This document shows, piece after piece, positions 35,042 to 45,708 of a stretch of 64,000 nucleotides of DNA. Both the position numbers and the translations under genes were made by a program. The first letter of the stretch is position 1. Every line of letters begins with the position of its first letter. The stretch comes from Kryptolebias marmoratus (lineage: Eukaryota > Chordata > Actinopteri > Cyprinodontiformes > Rivulidae), in NCBI RefSeq assembly GCF_001649575.2, contig NC_051449.1, positions 14,640,120-14,704,119 on the forward strand, given 5' to 3'. Under the pieces are notes generated by a model. The model had not been told where the DNA came from, did no database searches, and saw only the letters and a list, made by a program, of their open reading frames with translations.

Positions 35042-35530
35042 GAGGAAAAAGTGCGCCCTTCCCTGCGGAGAGGAGGTGAGTCGTCCGGGTGCAGAAGGTG
35101 CGGAGTGGCGCAGACAGAGAGACTGTCAGGGGCTGACTGTTGTTCTTAGGCTGCCCCTCCCACAGACCCGTCCGTCCCACCACACCTCACCCAGCCTTAC
35201 ACACTTCCGTCGGAAATGAGTGATCCTCTGATAAAAAGGAAGAAAATATATATATATATAAAAGTCTGCAGCAGGTCAGTAGAAGAGTCTAACTGGGTCA
35301 GTGTTGCCTGAGGCAGCTCCAAGCTACATGATGTGCAGGACTATAATTCTGGCTGCTGTCACCCTCAGACTATAAATCTCATTAGTATAACAGCATAATA
35401 AAGGCTCTCGTTAAAGTCACTTGGAGACAGCCTCAAACACAACGCGTTTGCAGTCCCACAAGTGAAAACACACTGGCAGAGAACACAGCTTCATTTCACA
35501 TAACAGTCTGCGCACTTTGTTTGCGTCGTG

Positions 35531-36351
35531 CAACCCTGGTTCTGTAAAAAGTTGGGTCTTTGAGTGAAATGCAACGATTTGCAAAACTCCTCTTTATTCA
35601 CAGTGAAACAGAGTAAACATGTCAAATGTTTAAACTAAGAAATTGTTTTGTTTTGTTTTTTTCCTTGGAAGAAAAAAGGGATAACTTTGAATTTTAAGAC
35701 AGCAACACAAAAGCGTCTCCTCTTCTTTTAACAACAACCAGGAACTGAGGCGAGGAGCTGCTGGAGGTTTTAGAGGGAATGTTGTCCCATTCTTGTCAGT
35801 TATGTAAGCTGCCCACACCATAGGCACTAATGCACCTCCATACCACCAGAGAGGCAGAGTTTTAAACTGTGTGATGATAAAAGGCCATCTGACCACAGAA
35901 CAGTTTTCCACTTTGCTTCTGTCAGTTTTAATTGACGCCTGAGGGCCCAAAGATCCCAGCATCCATTATTGACTTTAACCCTTGTTCTTTGAGCTCAGAG
36001 GTTTCTACAGATTATCTAAATGTTTTGATGAAATTATGAACTGTAGATGATGAGATATTCAGTCTCCTCAATTTTCCATTAAATAATGGTGTTCTGAAAT
36101 TGTTCCACTGTTTTTAGATAGTTCTTTGCAGATTGGTGACCCTTTGCCCATTTTTACTTCTGAGAGATTCAGCCTCTCTAAAATACTCTTTTTTTATATC
36201 CAGTCTTTTTACCGACCTGTTGCTAAATAATCTAATTAGATGCAAAATGCTCCTCCAGCTCCAAAATATGGGTTTGTGAGATTTGCAAATCATTATTTTC
36301 AGTTTTCAGTGACATTTTACACAACATCCCAACTTTTTCAGAATTGGAGTA
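35531..36351. mobile_element. Long-TIR non-autonomous DNA transposon, copy C
   Basis: Starts caaccctggttctgtaaaaa, with 'gcaacgatttgcaaaactcc' and 'ttattcacagtgaaacagag'. Ends 'gagatttgcaaatcattatt', 'cattttacacaacatcccaa' and 'cagaattggagt'. The interior shares 'gatcccagcatccattattg' and 'tctgagagattcagcctctc' with copies A and B. Confidence 0.75.
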
Positions 36352-37358
36352 ATAGACTGTATAACATCCATCAAGATTTTGTGTAGCTAAGAAGTTTGTT
36401 TTGTTTTTCCAGATTTTTTTTTTCCAGAGAGCAAAATCAACAATAATCTGGAGTGGGACTTGCAGAATGATACAAACAAAGGCGGTGTTCAAAATGGTAT
36501 ATTTGACCAAAGTGATTTAACAGCAAAAAGAACTGCAGAAATTTAAAGTCACAATCCTTCTGGTATTGTCACTTTAACACAAGATCACAGAGGCTTTTTG
36601 TCTTATAATGACTCATTAGAGTGAGTTACAGAACCAGAAGAAGTAAAAACAGAAATCTACAGAGGGCACAGAAGTACAGTCCCCTTTCTGGATGATTTTC
36701 AAGGAATTCCATGAGATGTTGACCCAAAGCTTGTCCTCGCAACGCAGAATTTCAGCAAACAACGCCGTCTTTGTCTGCGCAGAGAAAGGAGGCAGAGAAA
36801 AAAGAAGCTGGGAGGAAGAAAGTGCCCTCATACAGTACTATAAAAGGCACAAACGAGTGTGGAAAAATGGAGAACAGGGAAGGAAAAGGTCAGGAGCTGA
36901 ATGTGTTTCCTGCACATCACTGTTATCTTCCAAAGGCTTTATTATTGGTTTGTAGACAGATCAATTCAGTATCAAACGGTTCAACTGTACTTTGACCTGC
37001 TCCTGCATTAAAACAAAAGTTTACTTTATATTAGATTTACAAAAACAATGTGTGTTTGATACAGAGTTGAAGCCTGAAACTGACTAATAAAATCAGAATC
37101 ACACCAACTTTCTTCTTGTCCTTGTTAGGCAGATCGTTGTAGTCTAACATCTGATTTTATCTGATTTTAGTGGAATTCCTAAACCACTTGGCTGATGTTT
37201 CAAAGGTAGGACCAACAGCAGGTGTTATTGCTCTGCAGGTCATGAACAGTCAAAAAACAGCAGTGTGTGAAGCAAATTGAGGTGTAGCACAACACATTTT
37301 GTGTCTGCAGTTTGTGACTGTGATGCAGTGACAACAGGAAGAGCCCAATTAGCAGAGA

Positions 37359-37423
37359 AGTGAAGTGAAATTTATTTTTATAGCACTTTTCAGCAAGGCG
37401 ATCCAAAGTGCTTTACAACACAG
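37359..37423 (+). mobile_element. Short interspersed repeat fragment
   Basis: The words 'tttatttttatagcactttt' and 'caaagtgctttacaaca' are those of a widespread fish repeat whose function and class are not certain. It is followed by AT-rich tandem-like sequence to about 37640. Confidence 0.5.
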
Positions 37424-37795
37424 AAACAACAACAGAATCAAATACAGAACAATCAGGTACAGACTCAAATACAGATAAAACATCAAAATCAAATGTAGAA
37501 ATACAGAAATAACAAACATCAATCATGTACAATCTAAATGAAATATGATATAATCTAAATAAAGTCATGAAACTAAACATATCTAAACATGAGCTAAGAT
37601 AGTCAAAATAGTATCTAAGATAATCTAAAGACAATCTAGAGATAAGGCAGTCACTCTGTTCGGTCATCTTGTTGATGTTTCTCATTTCAGCCTCATCAGT
37701 TCTTGTTGGATGTCTCTTGAGGTCTTTTGGTTGCAGTGACAGGAGAGGAAAAAAAGCCTGCCAGTATAGCCTGCTATCCTCAAGGACAATAATCT

Positions 37796-37935
37796 TCAAC
37801 TCTGTCCCCTCTTAAATGTGGGGTACCTCAAGGCTTCATTTTAGGCCCCATTTCCTTCTTATTATCAATGCTTCCTTTGGGAATCATTTTTTTTCAGTTT
37901 TACTGATGACCTTCAGATCTATTTACATTCACCTA
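37796..37935 (+). pseudogene. Decayed LINE reverse-transcriptase fragment
   Basis: Plus-strand translation gives CGVPQGFILGPISFLLSMLP followed, after a frame change, by TDDLQIYL. These match the conserved PQG..LGP and (Y/F)xDD blocks of LINE reverse transcriptases, the second being the catalytic box. The frame shift and stops show it is dead. Confidence 0.7.
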
Positions 37936-40900
37936 CTAACAAAAGTAGCTGTTAGACAGTGCTGTTTTACTAATTACTAATTTTATACATTGCAATTTGG
38001 ACAGCCCTTCAATCAACAGCGGTTGTTTTTAGAAAACGTCGACTTGACTTCCAGTTTGGATGTCTCCTTTTATTTATTAGTCATTTGTGATCAACTCTAT
38101 CAGCGCCTCAGTCAGAATTATTAAGTTTTACCTTCAATATGTCCCTACTTTTCTATCCAAAAAGTAATTTTTTGGAAAGGTTGTACTCCTTAACCGTGTT
38201 GCTGAAATCTAACCAAAATGAGTCATGTGTACAGCACGTTCTGCGGCAGAAAAAAAAAAAACATTCCCTCAGGCGCAGAAGAGCAGCGACGGTGAAAGCA
38301 ACCCTCTGACACAAACACACAAGCACACAGGAGGTGAAAAGGCAGCGCCTGAACTCGCCCGAGCCACAGCCCTTTATTTGTTCTTAAAGCTGCAGGTACA
38401 GTAAAGGAACGCACCCTCACCTGAGGGTGGGGCGCAGCGTTTTATAACCATACTAACTCCAAACGCAAGTTCTTTCACAACTCCACCACACTTTTCTCTG
38501 ACCTTCGAGTTGAACAACTGTGACTCAGAAAAAAAAGTGAGTGAAGCATTTTTTGTGTCGAAAGCACCTTACAGAACAGACAGACAGGTAATTGATGATT
38601 ATTGCTGTTATAAATCTCTCAAAATGACTGTAAACAGAGGGTTGGCTGAGGTTGGCTGGCTCTGACCTCAAGTTTAAAGTCTTTCTGCAGAGCTGAAGGA
38701 TCACTGATGTTTATTTGTAAAGCCATAGTGATTGTGTATAAATTATGCTGTTAAATCATATCAGCACAATGTTCAAATTATGCTACATCCCTAGCATCAA
38801 GTGAAGCACTGACATCTAGAAATTTTGTGATTTTAATGCTTTCTAGACAATTATTAACCACACGGTTAAGAGGTGTGGTGAGGTGTGTGCGGTAAAACAC
38901 TGATCTGTCACTTAGCTGTCAATTTACACTGTGGGGACAAAGCTTTAATTTACATCTTTGGTACATTTTATATGCTATTGATCTAAGTAAGACTAAAACC
39001 TTCTTGGTTAAACCATAAAAATGTGCTCACAATGCTCCTTAATGAGCGTATTGATTACAGTCAGTACAGAGTAATTGAAGTTCTGTCTTGTCCATTGGTG
39101 CCACAACAGCCACAGGTTTTTTGCTACCTCTTTAGTACTTTTGCTTTGGGAATAAATTGCCTGCGTGCGTGTGTGTGTGTTTCCCAACCCGGGCCATAGG
39201 AGGTAATCAGAGATGGCAGTAGTTGTGAAGCTGGGCCTCAGTGCTGATGGGTCCAGGTGTGTCTTGGGTAATCTGAGCGGGGTCATAGAGCGTGAAAAGA
39301 TTTTTTTTTCCCTTTTTTTTTAACAGATTTAGGTTTGCGGTGGATGTTTGTTTCAGCTTTGGAAACAGCCTTCTAAGAAATAAAGTTTCTCACTGACGAG
39401 ATGTTAGATTCTTGTGTGGTCAGGTGTACAACATTTTTTATCGACAATACATACAATCCTTTAAGTTTATTTATTCGTTTATTGCTTTGTCATTTGCAGT
39501 AAAAATAAAATACTTATTTGTTACTATAAGGCCTCTAGAGGATAATAAAGAAGTTGACAATTTTTTTTAAATGCCATGTTGAGAACAACCCAAAGCACAA
39601 TCCCTTGAATGACTTGAAGAAGACTAGGAGACGACATGAATGAGCCATTTGTGCTCTAGTTTTTGGCATAATTTAGACTTAATTTATGCTGACAATGTAA
39701 AATGCCACATAGGCACACCAGTTAAAGCATGACACTTTCTGCAGGGTGGTCTGTAGAAGTGGGTGCTTTTTTATAACGTCATCATGATTAAACAAGAAAA
39801 ATATTATTGATATTGGTAAAAGTATTTTATTTCTCTAATTTACTGCTTTGTTCTTTCAGTCATTACTGCCAGTCTTCACTGAGTAAAGCTGAACATGGCC
39901 ACAAAGTAAAACTTGTTTTCAGTCTGTGTATAAATGTAGTCTCATCTCACCTTTTGAATTTTTGCACGTTTTTCTCGTACCCCTGTGTTATTCAGGTTTT
40001 TTTCATTAACACCTTTTTGGTAAAGCAATACCGCTCTGTAGGTTGGGCCACAAAACTCCCACTTTATCACTTAATTCAAGCAGCTGCATCTAAACATGTT
40101 TGAAGAATTGCCCGAAAATTAATAAAAAATAAAAAACCTTCATGATACACAGGAAATAACTGTTTTTTTTAACACCATCAGCGGGTTCCATTAGTTTGAG
40201 TTAAAATGTGAAATTTGACACATGATGCCACCCATTAGAGTGTTGATGATGCCATAACTTTTAGGTGTAATAAATAGCTCTAAATGTCACACATAACTGG
40301 TCTAATGTGTGGACTAAGGTGTTCACAAAGACAACCTGTGGTGCTACTTTAGTGTATTTACAGTTTTAATACAAAACTCAGGATTATCAGCACTGAGAGG
40401 GTTATTCAGTGATACTCAGTAGGGCTGCATGTTACATGTCAGACAGATCTGCCTCCACAAGTCGAAGAAAACACCCAACTTTTCTTAATGCCACGGTGAA
40501 CTTTACAGGTCACCGTGGAAACCAGGATTTTCTGCTGCTCACTGAAAGCTTCCAGATGAATCCAATTTAATGTAACACCGACGATTACTTGCAATGGCTT
40601 CTCTAAGCTTATACCCTCCCCATTAACATCAAATGTATGTATTTATCTCTGATAAATACCAGTTGAGCTCATCCTAGTTATTCTCAGGTAAAAAATGCTG
40701 CAAGGTGGTAAGCAGCCTTAAAGTTTGCACGAGACTAGCTGCACTGTTGATGCCTGGTTTAGTCCAAATAAAACCTCAGAAATCTCATTGGAGCGTCCCT
40801 GTCCCTCAACACACACCAGTGTATCTGAGCTGTCAGTAACTCAACAGTCGGACTGTCTGTGCAACAAAGGCTTGTTCTTGCAGCCGGAGAGGACCACACT

Positions 40901-42094
40901 TTATTGGGTGGAACTAATTCTTAATTCACACACAAACGGGGACATAAACACAAATACCATGCTGTTTAAAATGCACTCGGAGCAAGGATCGACTCAGAAA
41001 TTCCTTCACTATCCCGCCATTACTTTTGACCTGTTGAAGACGTCCATTCCTCTTTTTATGGCACTATACTGTTACTATTACTATACTATACTGTATACTA
41101 TTGTTGAATATATCTTGTGCTTGAAAACAGGGAAGCTAAATATGATCATGTTCTTAATCTTAATCTTAATCTCTGTTTAATATATATTTACCCATAAAAA
41201 CTATGTTGGTACATGTGTTTGACTTGGTGAAACTGCTTTCAAAATAATAATAAAATAGCTAAGGATGTTTTTTTTCTGAACAGTAAAGAAATAAAACACT
41301 TTTTAATGCTGTTCTGACCCGTTGCATAAGTTTCCACACCTCCCACTAAGACCTGCCAACACAGAGAGACATTTACAGCTGAGCCGATGCAGCTTTGAGT
41401 CGTAGAACCGGTTCTCCTTAGGTCTAAAGAAAAAGAGAAGGCACTGTGTGTGTTTAAGTGATGTATGTGAGCGTGAATCTCAGTAGACAACAGACACCAT
41501 TTATCAGAAACGCTTTAGAGCAGCCTGAGGCGATGCATACCATACACACACACACATACACACACTGCACCCATGCTCATAGTTTGGCAGTCTGCTGTGG
41601 TTGTTTACGCTAAAAGAAGGTGTCAGAGAGAAAAAAAAAACTTACAGAATCTAAAAACATACATCCAGGAATCACTGCAACACGCTTAGAAACATGAATA
41701 CATTTGTTTTCTTGTAAAAGCACACAGTAAAGTCGTAAAGACTGTTCCAGAGAAAATTCCCACAGTTTTGTCAAGAAGTCAAAAGAAACAGCTTTCTAAT
41801 TTGTAAATGTCAAAAAAGAAAAAGAGAGGATCTCCAGTTTACAGGTTTCTCCGTAGCAACACACACATACACTGCAAATTGCTTACAGTAACTTTTTATG
41901 GACTAATTTCAACTCCTCCTTCATGTAAAGACAAAAGAAACTCAAAGATTACATGATAGCTGGTGATGTGCACCAGATAATTTCTAAAATAACAAATTAG
42001 ACTCTAAGATAGTAATTGAAGTCTCAACATTACCATAATGGGACCTATTTTTTGTTATAAATGAAAGGAATTAAAGTAATTGCTGACAATTAAA

Positions 42095-42500
42095 AGGCCT
42101 AGCATTCCTTCGCCCGCCACTTTTCATGCCATAGTTTGAAACTAAGATCATCCTTTATTAGGAAATGACAGAGTTGTAGCCTTTTTGGTTGAACTTTAAA
42201 AACAACTTTATGCATAATCTTGATATTACAAGTTGTCACGCTCAGATTATGTGTTGTGAATGACTCAGCTACTAGCACATCAAATTTTAGCTCTTTGGCT
42301 GTCATATTGACTGAGTTCCAGCTATTTTTGTGTTGGCTAATTGTCAAATTAGCTGTGGCGGCCATCTAGAATTGGGTTGACTTCAAACTTAATCTGTAGT
42401 AGATGTACATTCAGTGATTACTAAATGAAAAGTTTAACTGAAATCTGTTGATTCATTAGAGATTTTGCTAATGATACAGACAACTGAACATATAAACACA
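42095..42500 (+). repeat. R2-family repeat copy (plus)
   Basis: Head 'aaggcctagcattcctt', then 'gttgtcacgctcagattatg', 'gttgtgaatgactcagctac', 'tttgtgttggctaattgtca', 'agctgtggcggccatctaga', 'attgggttgacttcaaa' and 'tagagattttgctaatga'. Confidence 0.7.
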
Positions 42501-43065
42501 TGCAAATCGATAGCAGACAATAAATATGTCAAATAACAACAAGAACATACATTAAATGCTACTACCACACCCAGTTTATGACACTACAAGAAATTGTCTT
42601 AAAGTAGTCATATTTATCCATTTTGTTTCCACTTCTTCTATCTCAGTGTACAGAAAAGTAGACTGGGAGTTGACCCACCCAGCACCAGCCTGTGTCCACA
42701 TGTCCGGGTGCACTACATGCTCAATCCCAAATTAAGTATTTTGTTTAGCCCTGGGGTGCACTGATGAATCAGAGTGATTACTAAGTAGATATCATCTGTG
42801 CATGTACAAGGCAGATATGCCTGCACAGGTTTGAAACCGATGTATCACTTTGTTAATGGCGCAAGCTCCCAGGTCGTCACGGAAACCAAGAATTTCTGTG
42901 GCGTTTCACGGAGAGAGGTCCCAGAGGAGTGTGATATATCACACCAACAGACCCGTGCACACACACACACAGATGTAGCACACCTGGAATGTGAGAGTGT
43001 CTGAGAAACACGACACATTATTCTGTTTGAACAGTAGCTGGAGAACAATTGTAGACCTAAACACA

Positions 43066-43094
43066 AACACACACACACACACACACATACACAC
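43066..43094. repeat. (CA)n microsatellite
   Basis: An interrupted CA run of about 29 bases, just before an R2 repeat copy. Confidence 0.9.
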
Positions 43095-43149
43095 TGAAGC
43101 TGTGAAAAGATCAACACATAACCATGCATGAGTCAAGATTTTAAAATAA

Positions 43150-43620
43150 GGCCTAGTGTTGCTTGAACTTATGCATATTGTTTTTATGCCAGAGTTTTAA
43201 ACTAATATCATCTTATTCTGAAAAGGGACGGAGTTGTAGACGTTTTAGTCAAACCATTCGTTTTGTGTTCGCACTTGGAATGTGTTCTGTGAATGACTCT
43301 CAGCTACTACCACATCTAGTTTTAGCTTACATTAAAGTCCAGTTTGTGTAAGGAATGATGCTCAGCCACTACCACACCAAATGTTACCTCAATATCTGTA
43401 AAACTGTTTCAGTTGTAGCCTTGTTTGTTTTGGCCAAGTTTGCTTATCTGTGGCGGCCATCTTGAATGGGGTTGACTCCAAAAGTTAATGAGTTGTAGAT
43501 GTGCATAAAATGATTATTTCTTAGAGTTTCAATGAAGTTCGTCCGCTGGTTCATTAGATATTTTTCTAACATTACAGACAAATGAACACACACTTTCTTG
43601 CCACTTTCACAGGGTGGAGC
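43150..43620 (+). repeat. R2-family repeat copy (plus)
   Basis: Includes the head 'aaggcctagtgttgcttgaa', 'gaatgactctcagctactac', a second 'gctcagccactaccacacca', 'ggcggccatcttgaat', 'ggttgactccaaaa', 'tttcttagagtttcaat' and 'tcattagatatttttctaac'. It shows an internal duplication. Confidence 0.7.
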
Positions 43621-44429
43621 AGCAGATTCCCCACTCAGAAAAATCAAGCCAAGCAAGAAAAATACCATATTAGGCTGATCATCCTGCACGAGAGTGGTAA
43701 AATACAATTCTAAATCAACATGGTTTAGGAGGATTTTAGTGAATCCAGTAAAGAAGGAAAAGAGAAACTTCTAAATGCTACAAACCAAACTCAAATATAA
43801 ACTACATGAAACGTTCTGGTAAGAGATCCATTTCAAAATGTGTACCGTAAATACATTGGTAAAGAAAAAAGTGTTAAATGCTGATGAGAGTTCTTTGTGT
43901 CAGAAACACTGCCTCTCAGAGAAAGAGCAGAGCGAATGTTGAAGAATGAGTCCTGACACGCAGAAAAAAGAATGAAAGGCAGCGAAGAACACTCAGACCT
44001 CGAGCCCAAATCACTCCCTGTTCCTCTGAAAACACCCTCCTCTTCCTCACTTCTCCCTTTCACAGCACCTGAGCCCTCGGATTTTGTTGGGGGGGTTTTC
44101 AGACTCTGTCTCAGTCATTTCCTCAGTCATTTTCAGCTGCCTGATCATAAAAAATGTCTCCGTGATCTTTGGTCTGATTCACGGTGAGCCTTCAGGTTTA
44201 CACACCCTGCGCCTGAAATTAAATGGAAGCCTGTAACTGAGAACTAATTAAGAACTACGGAGTGAAGGATTTTAGATTGCCTGGGGGGGTAATATGAATT
44301 TGTCATCAACCAGATAACACATTTTACTTGAATCATTTCCTGGATAAACATGAGCAGAATTCAGTTCAGCTGATCCACCTTTATTTGCCTAATCCTTGCT
44401 GCTTCGCCCACAAACTGTTGCTGGCATGA

Positions 44430-44450
44430 ACACACACACACACACACACA
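44430..44450. repeat. (CA)n microsatellite
   Basis: A CA run of about 21 bases in the itga6-metap1d gap. Confidence 0.9.
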
Positions 44451-45652
44451 AGTAAGAGAACATTGGCAGGAAATGAAAACACACCCTCCACTGGGCTGGA
44501 ATCACATTTTTTCCCCTCCTGTTTATTATTTATTTATTTTTACTGCATTAAGTTAAATTTAAAAAAAAAACACCTACATGAACATTATCCATATTCAAAC
44601 TCTTTATTCAACAGTTATTCACGAGCGTAAACATTGCGGTGTAAACTTTTAACTGTGTCTAAATGATTGCAGAAGCCTTGCACGAACTTGTTCTTTTATT
44701 GCATCCATGTGTAGATAAGACTCAGTGGAGGGGAACCTTTGAAAACGGGGTTGAAATGCTTGGAATTTTGCTCCTCAGCACATTTTCAACCCCTTCCTTT
44801 GGTTTTTTCTCCCCCATATAACTGATAAAATGTGATTTAAGGTATTGTACGGAGCAAATGTAGACACCGTTGATGCCAAAAAGAAAACACCTCTCTGAAC
44901 AGTTAAGATCAGCCATGACACATAAATGGTGCCATCTGGTTTCGATTAATGCCACTATGATGACTGGAATCTCAGACGATCGGCTCGCTCATATCAAGAT
45001 GTTAAATGTATTCGTGCCGATTTGCTACGAGAAACAAATCTTGGAATTTCAAACCGGGAGCAGAGCTGCTTCCCATTAGGAGTGACTCCGAACTGGGAGT
45101 GAGGCCTGTGCTGCCATCTTCTGATTACATTTAGAATATCCGGCGTCACGTTTTACAAGAGATCTTTGGGTCTGTGTGGGCGATAAAATACTTTGTTTTT
45201 CAGGACAAAAAAAAGAGGTTTAAAATGTCTGTTTTTTATGAATAATTTTAAATAAACTGAAAGCTGAAACTGTTTCTAGAGAAAGAGGTTTTCGGGAAAT
45301 CTAAAGTTAATATCCTGAAATGAAGGGACAAATGTTTTAGAAATCTTTCAATCGTTTTGAGAAAAATCAGAGCAAATGTCAATTAAATATCTAATTAGTG
45401 AAACACTCTGCCGGGTAATGAATACTTTAAAACAAATCTGAACCCTCCAAAATGATAAGTATTCTAGGAAATATATCAGAACAAATTAAGTTTTCTGATT
45501 TTATTATAATACTCAACATCTGCTTGGTGCCAAGTTCAGTTTTTCTTTTTAAAAGATAAAGTTTATTTGTAAAAAAATAAAATAAAATTCAAAGGTGAGA
45601 CCTTTGTGTTGCGGATGCTTAATGATCAGTCCAGTTTGTAGCACAACAGGGT

Positions 45653-45658
45653 TTTATT
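45653..45658 (-). terminator. Polyadenylation signal of metap1d
   Basis: The minus strand reads AATAAA 50 bases after the metap1d stop codon, predicting a very short 3' UTR of about 70-80 bases. Confidence 0.6.
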
Positions 45659-45708
45659 ATCACAAATAATCGCTTGCAGAGCCTTAATTAGTCAGGAGGT
45701 AGTTTCTG

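Larger units (their letters stand above)
35042..45652. other. 10.6 kb itga6-metap1d intergenic gap, no dlx genes
   Basis: This lies between the itga6 start codon and the metap1d polyadenylation signal. In human the DLX1/DLX2 pair occupies this place. I scanned both strands by eye for homeodomain-coding sequence (for example the WFQNRR helix) and found none. The gap holds an inverted-repeat transposon (35531-36351), a decayed LINE piece (37796-37935), a SINE-like tail (37359-37423), two R2 repeats and CA microsatellites. The remaining parts, chiefly 36360-37350, 37940-42090 and 43700-45640, show no recognisable gene. Confidence 0.65.

Noticed and set aside
37413..37799. 128-codon minus-strand frame
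   Set aside because: It is antisense through tandem-like repeat DNA next to a SINE-type tail. The composition is repetitive and no family is recognised.
40725..41180. 151-codon plus-strand reading frame
   Set aside because: No recognisable domain, no splice or promoter context, and a hydrophobic end made of AT-rich sequence. Best taken as a chance frame; RNA or conservation evidence would be needed.
35042..45652. Possible hidden dlx homeobox exons
   Set aside because: No homeodomain helix-3 coding sequence was found by eye on either strand. A translated search would be decisive.
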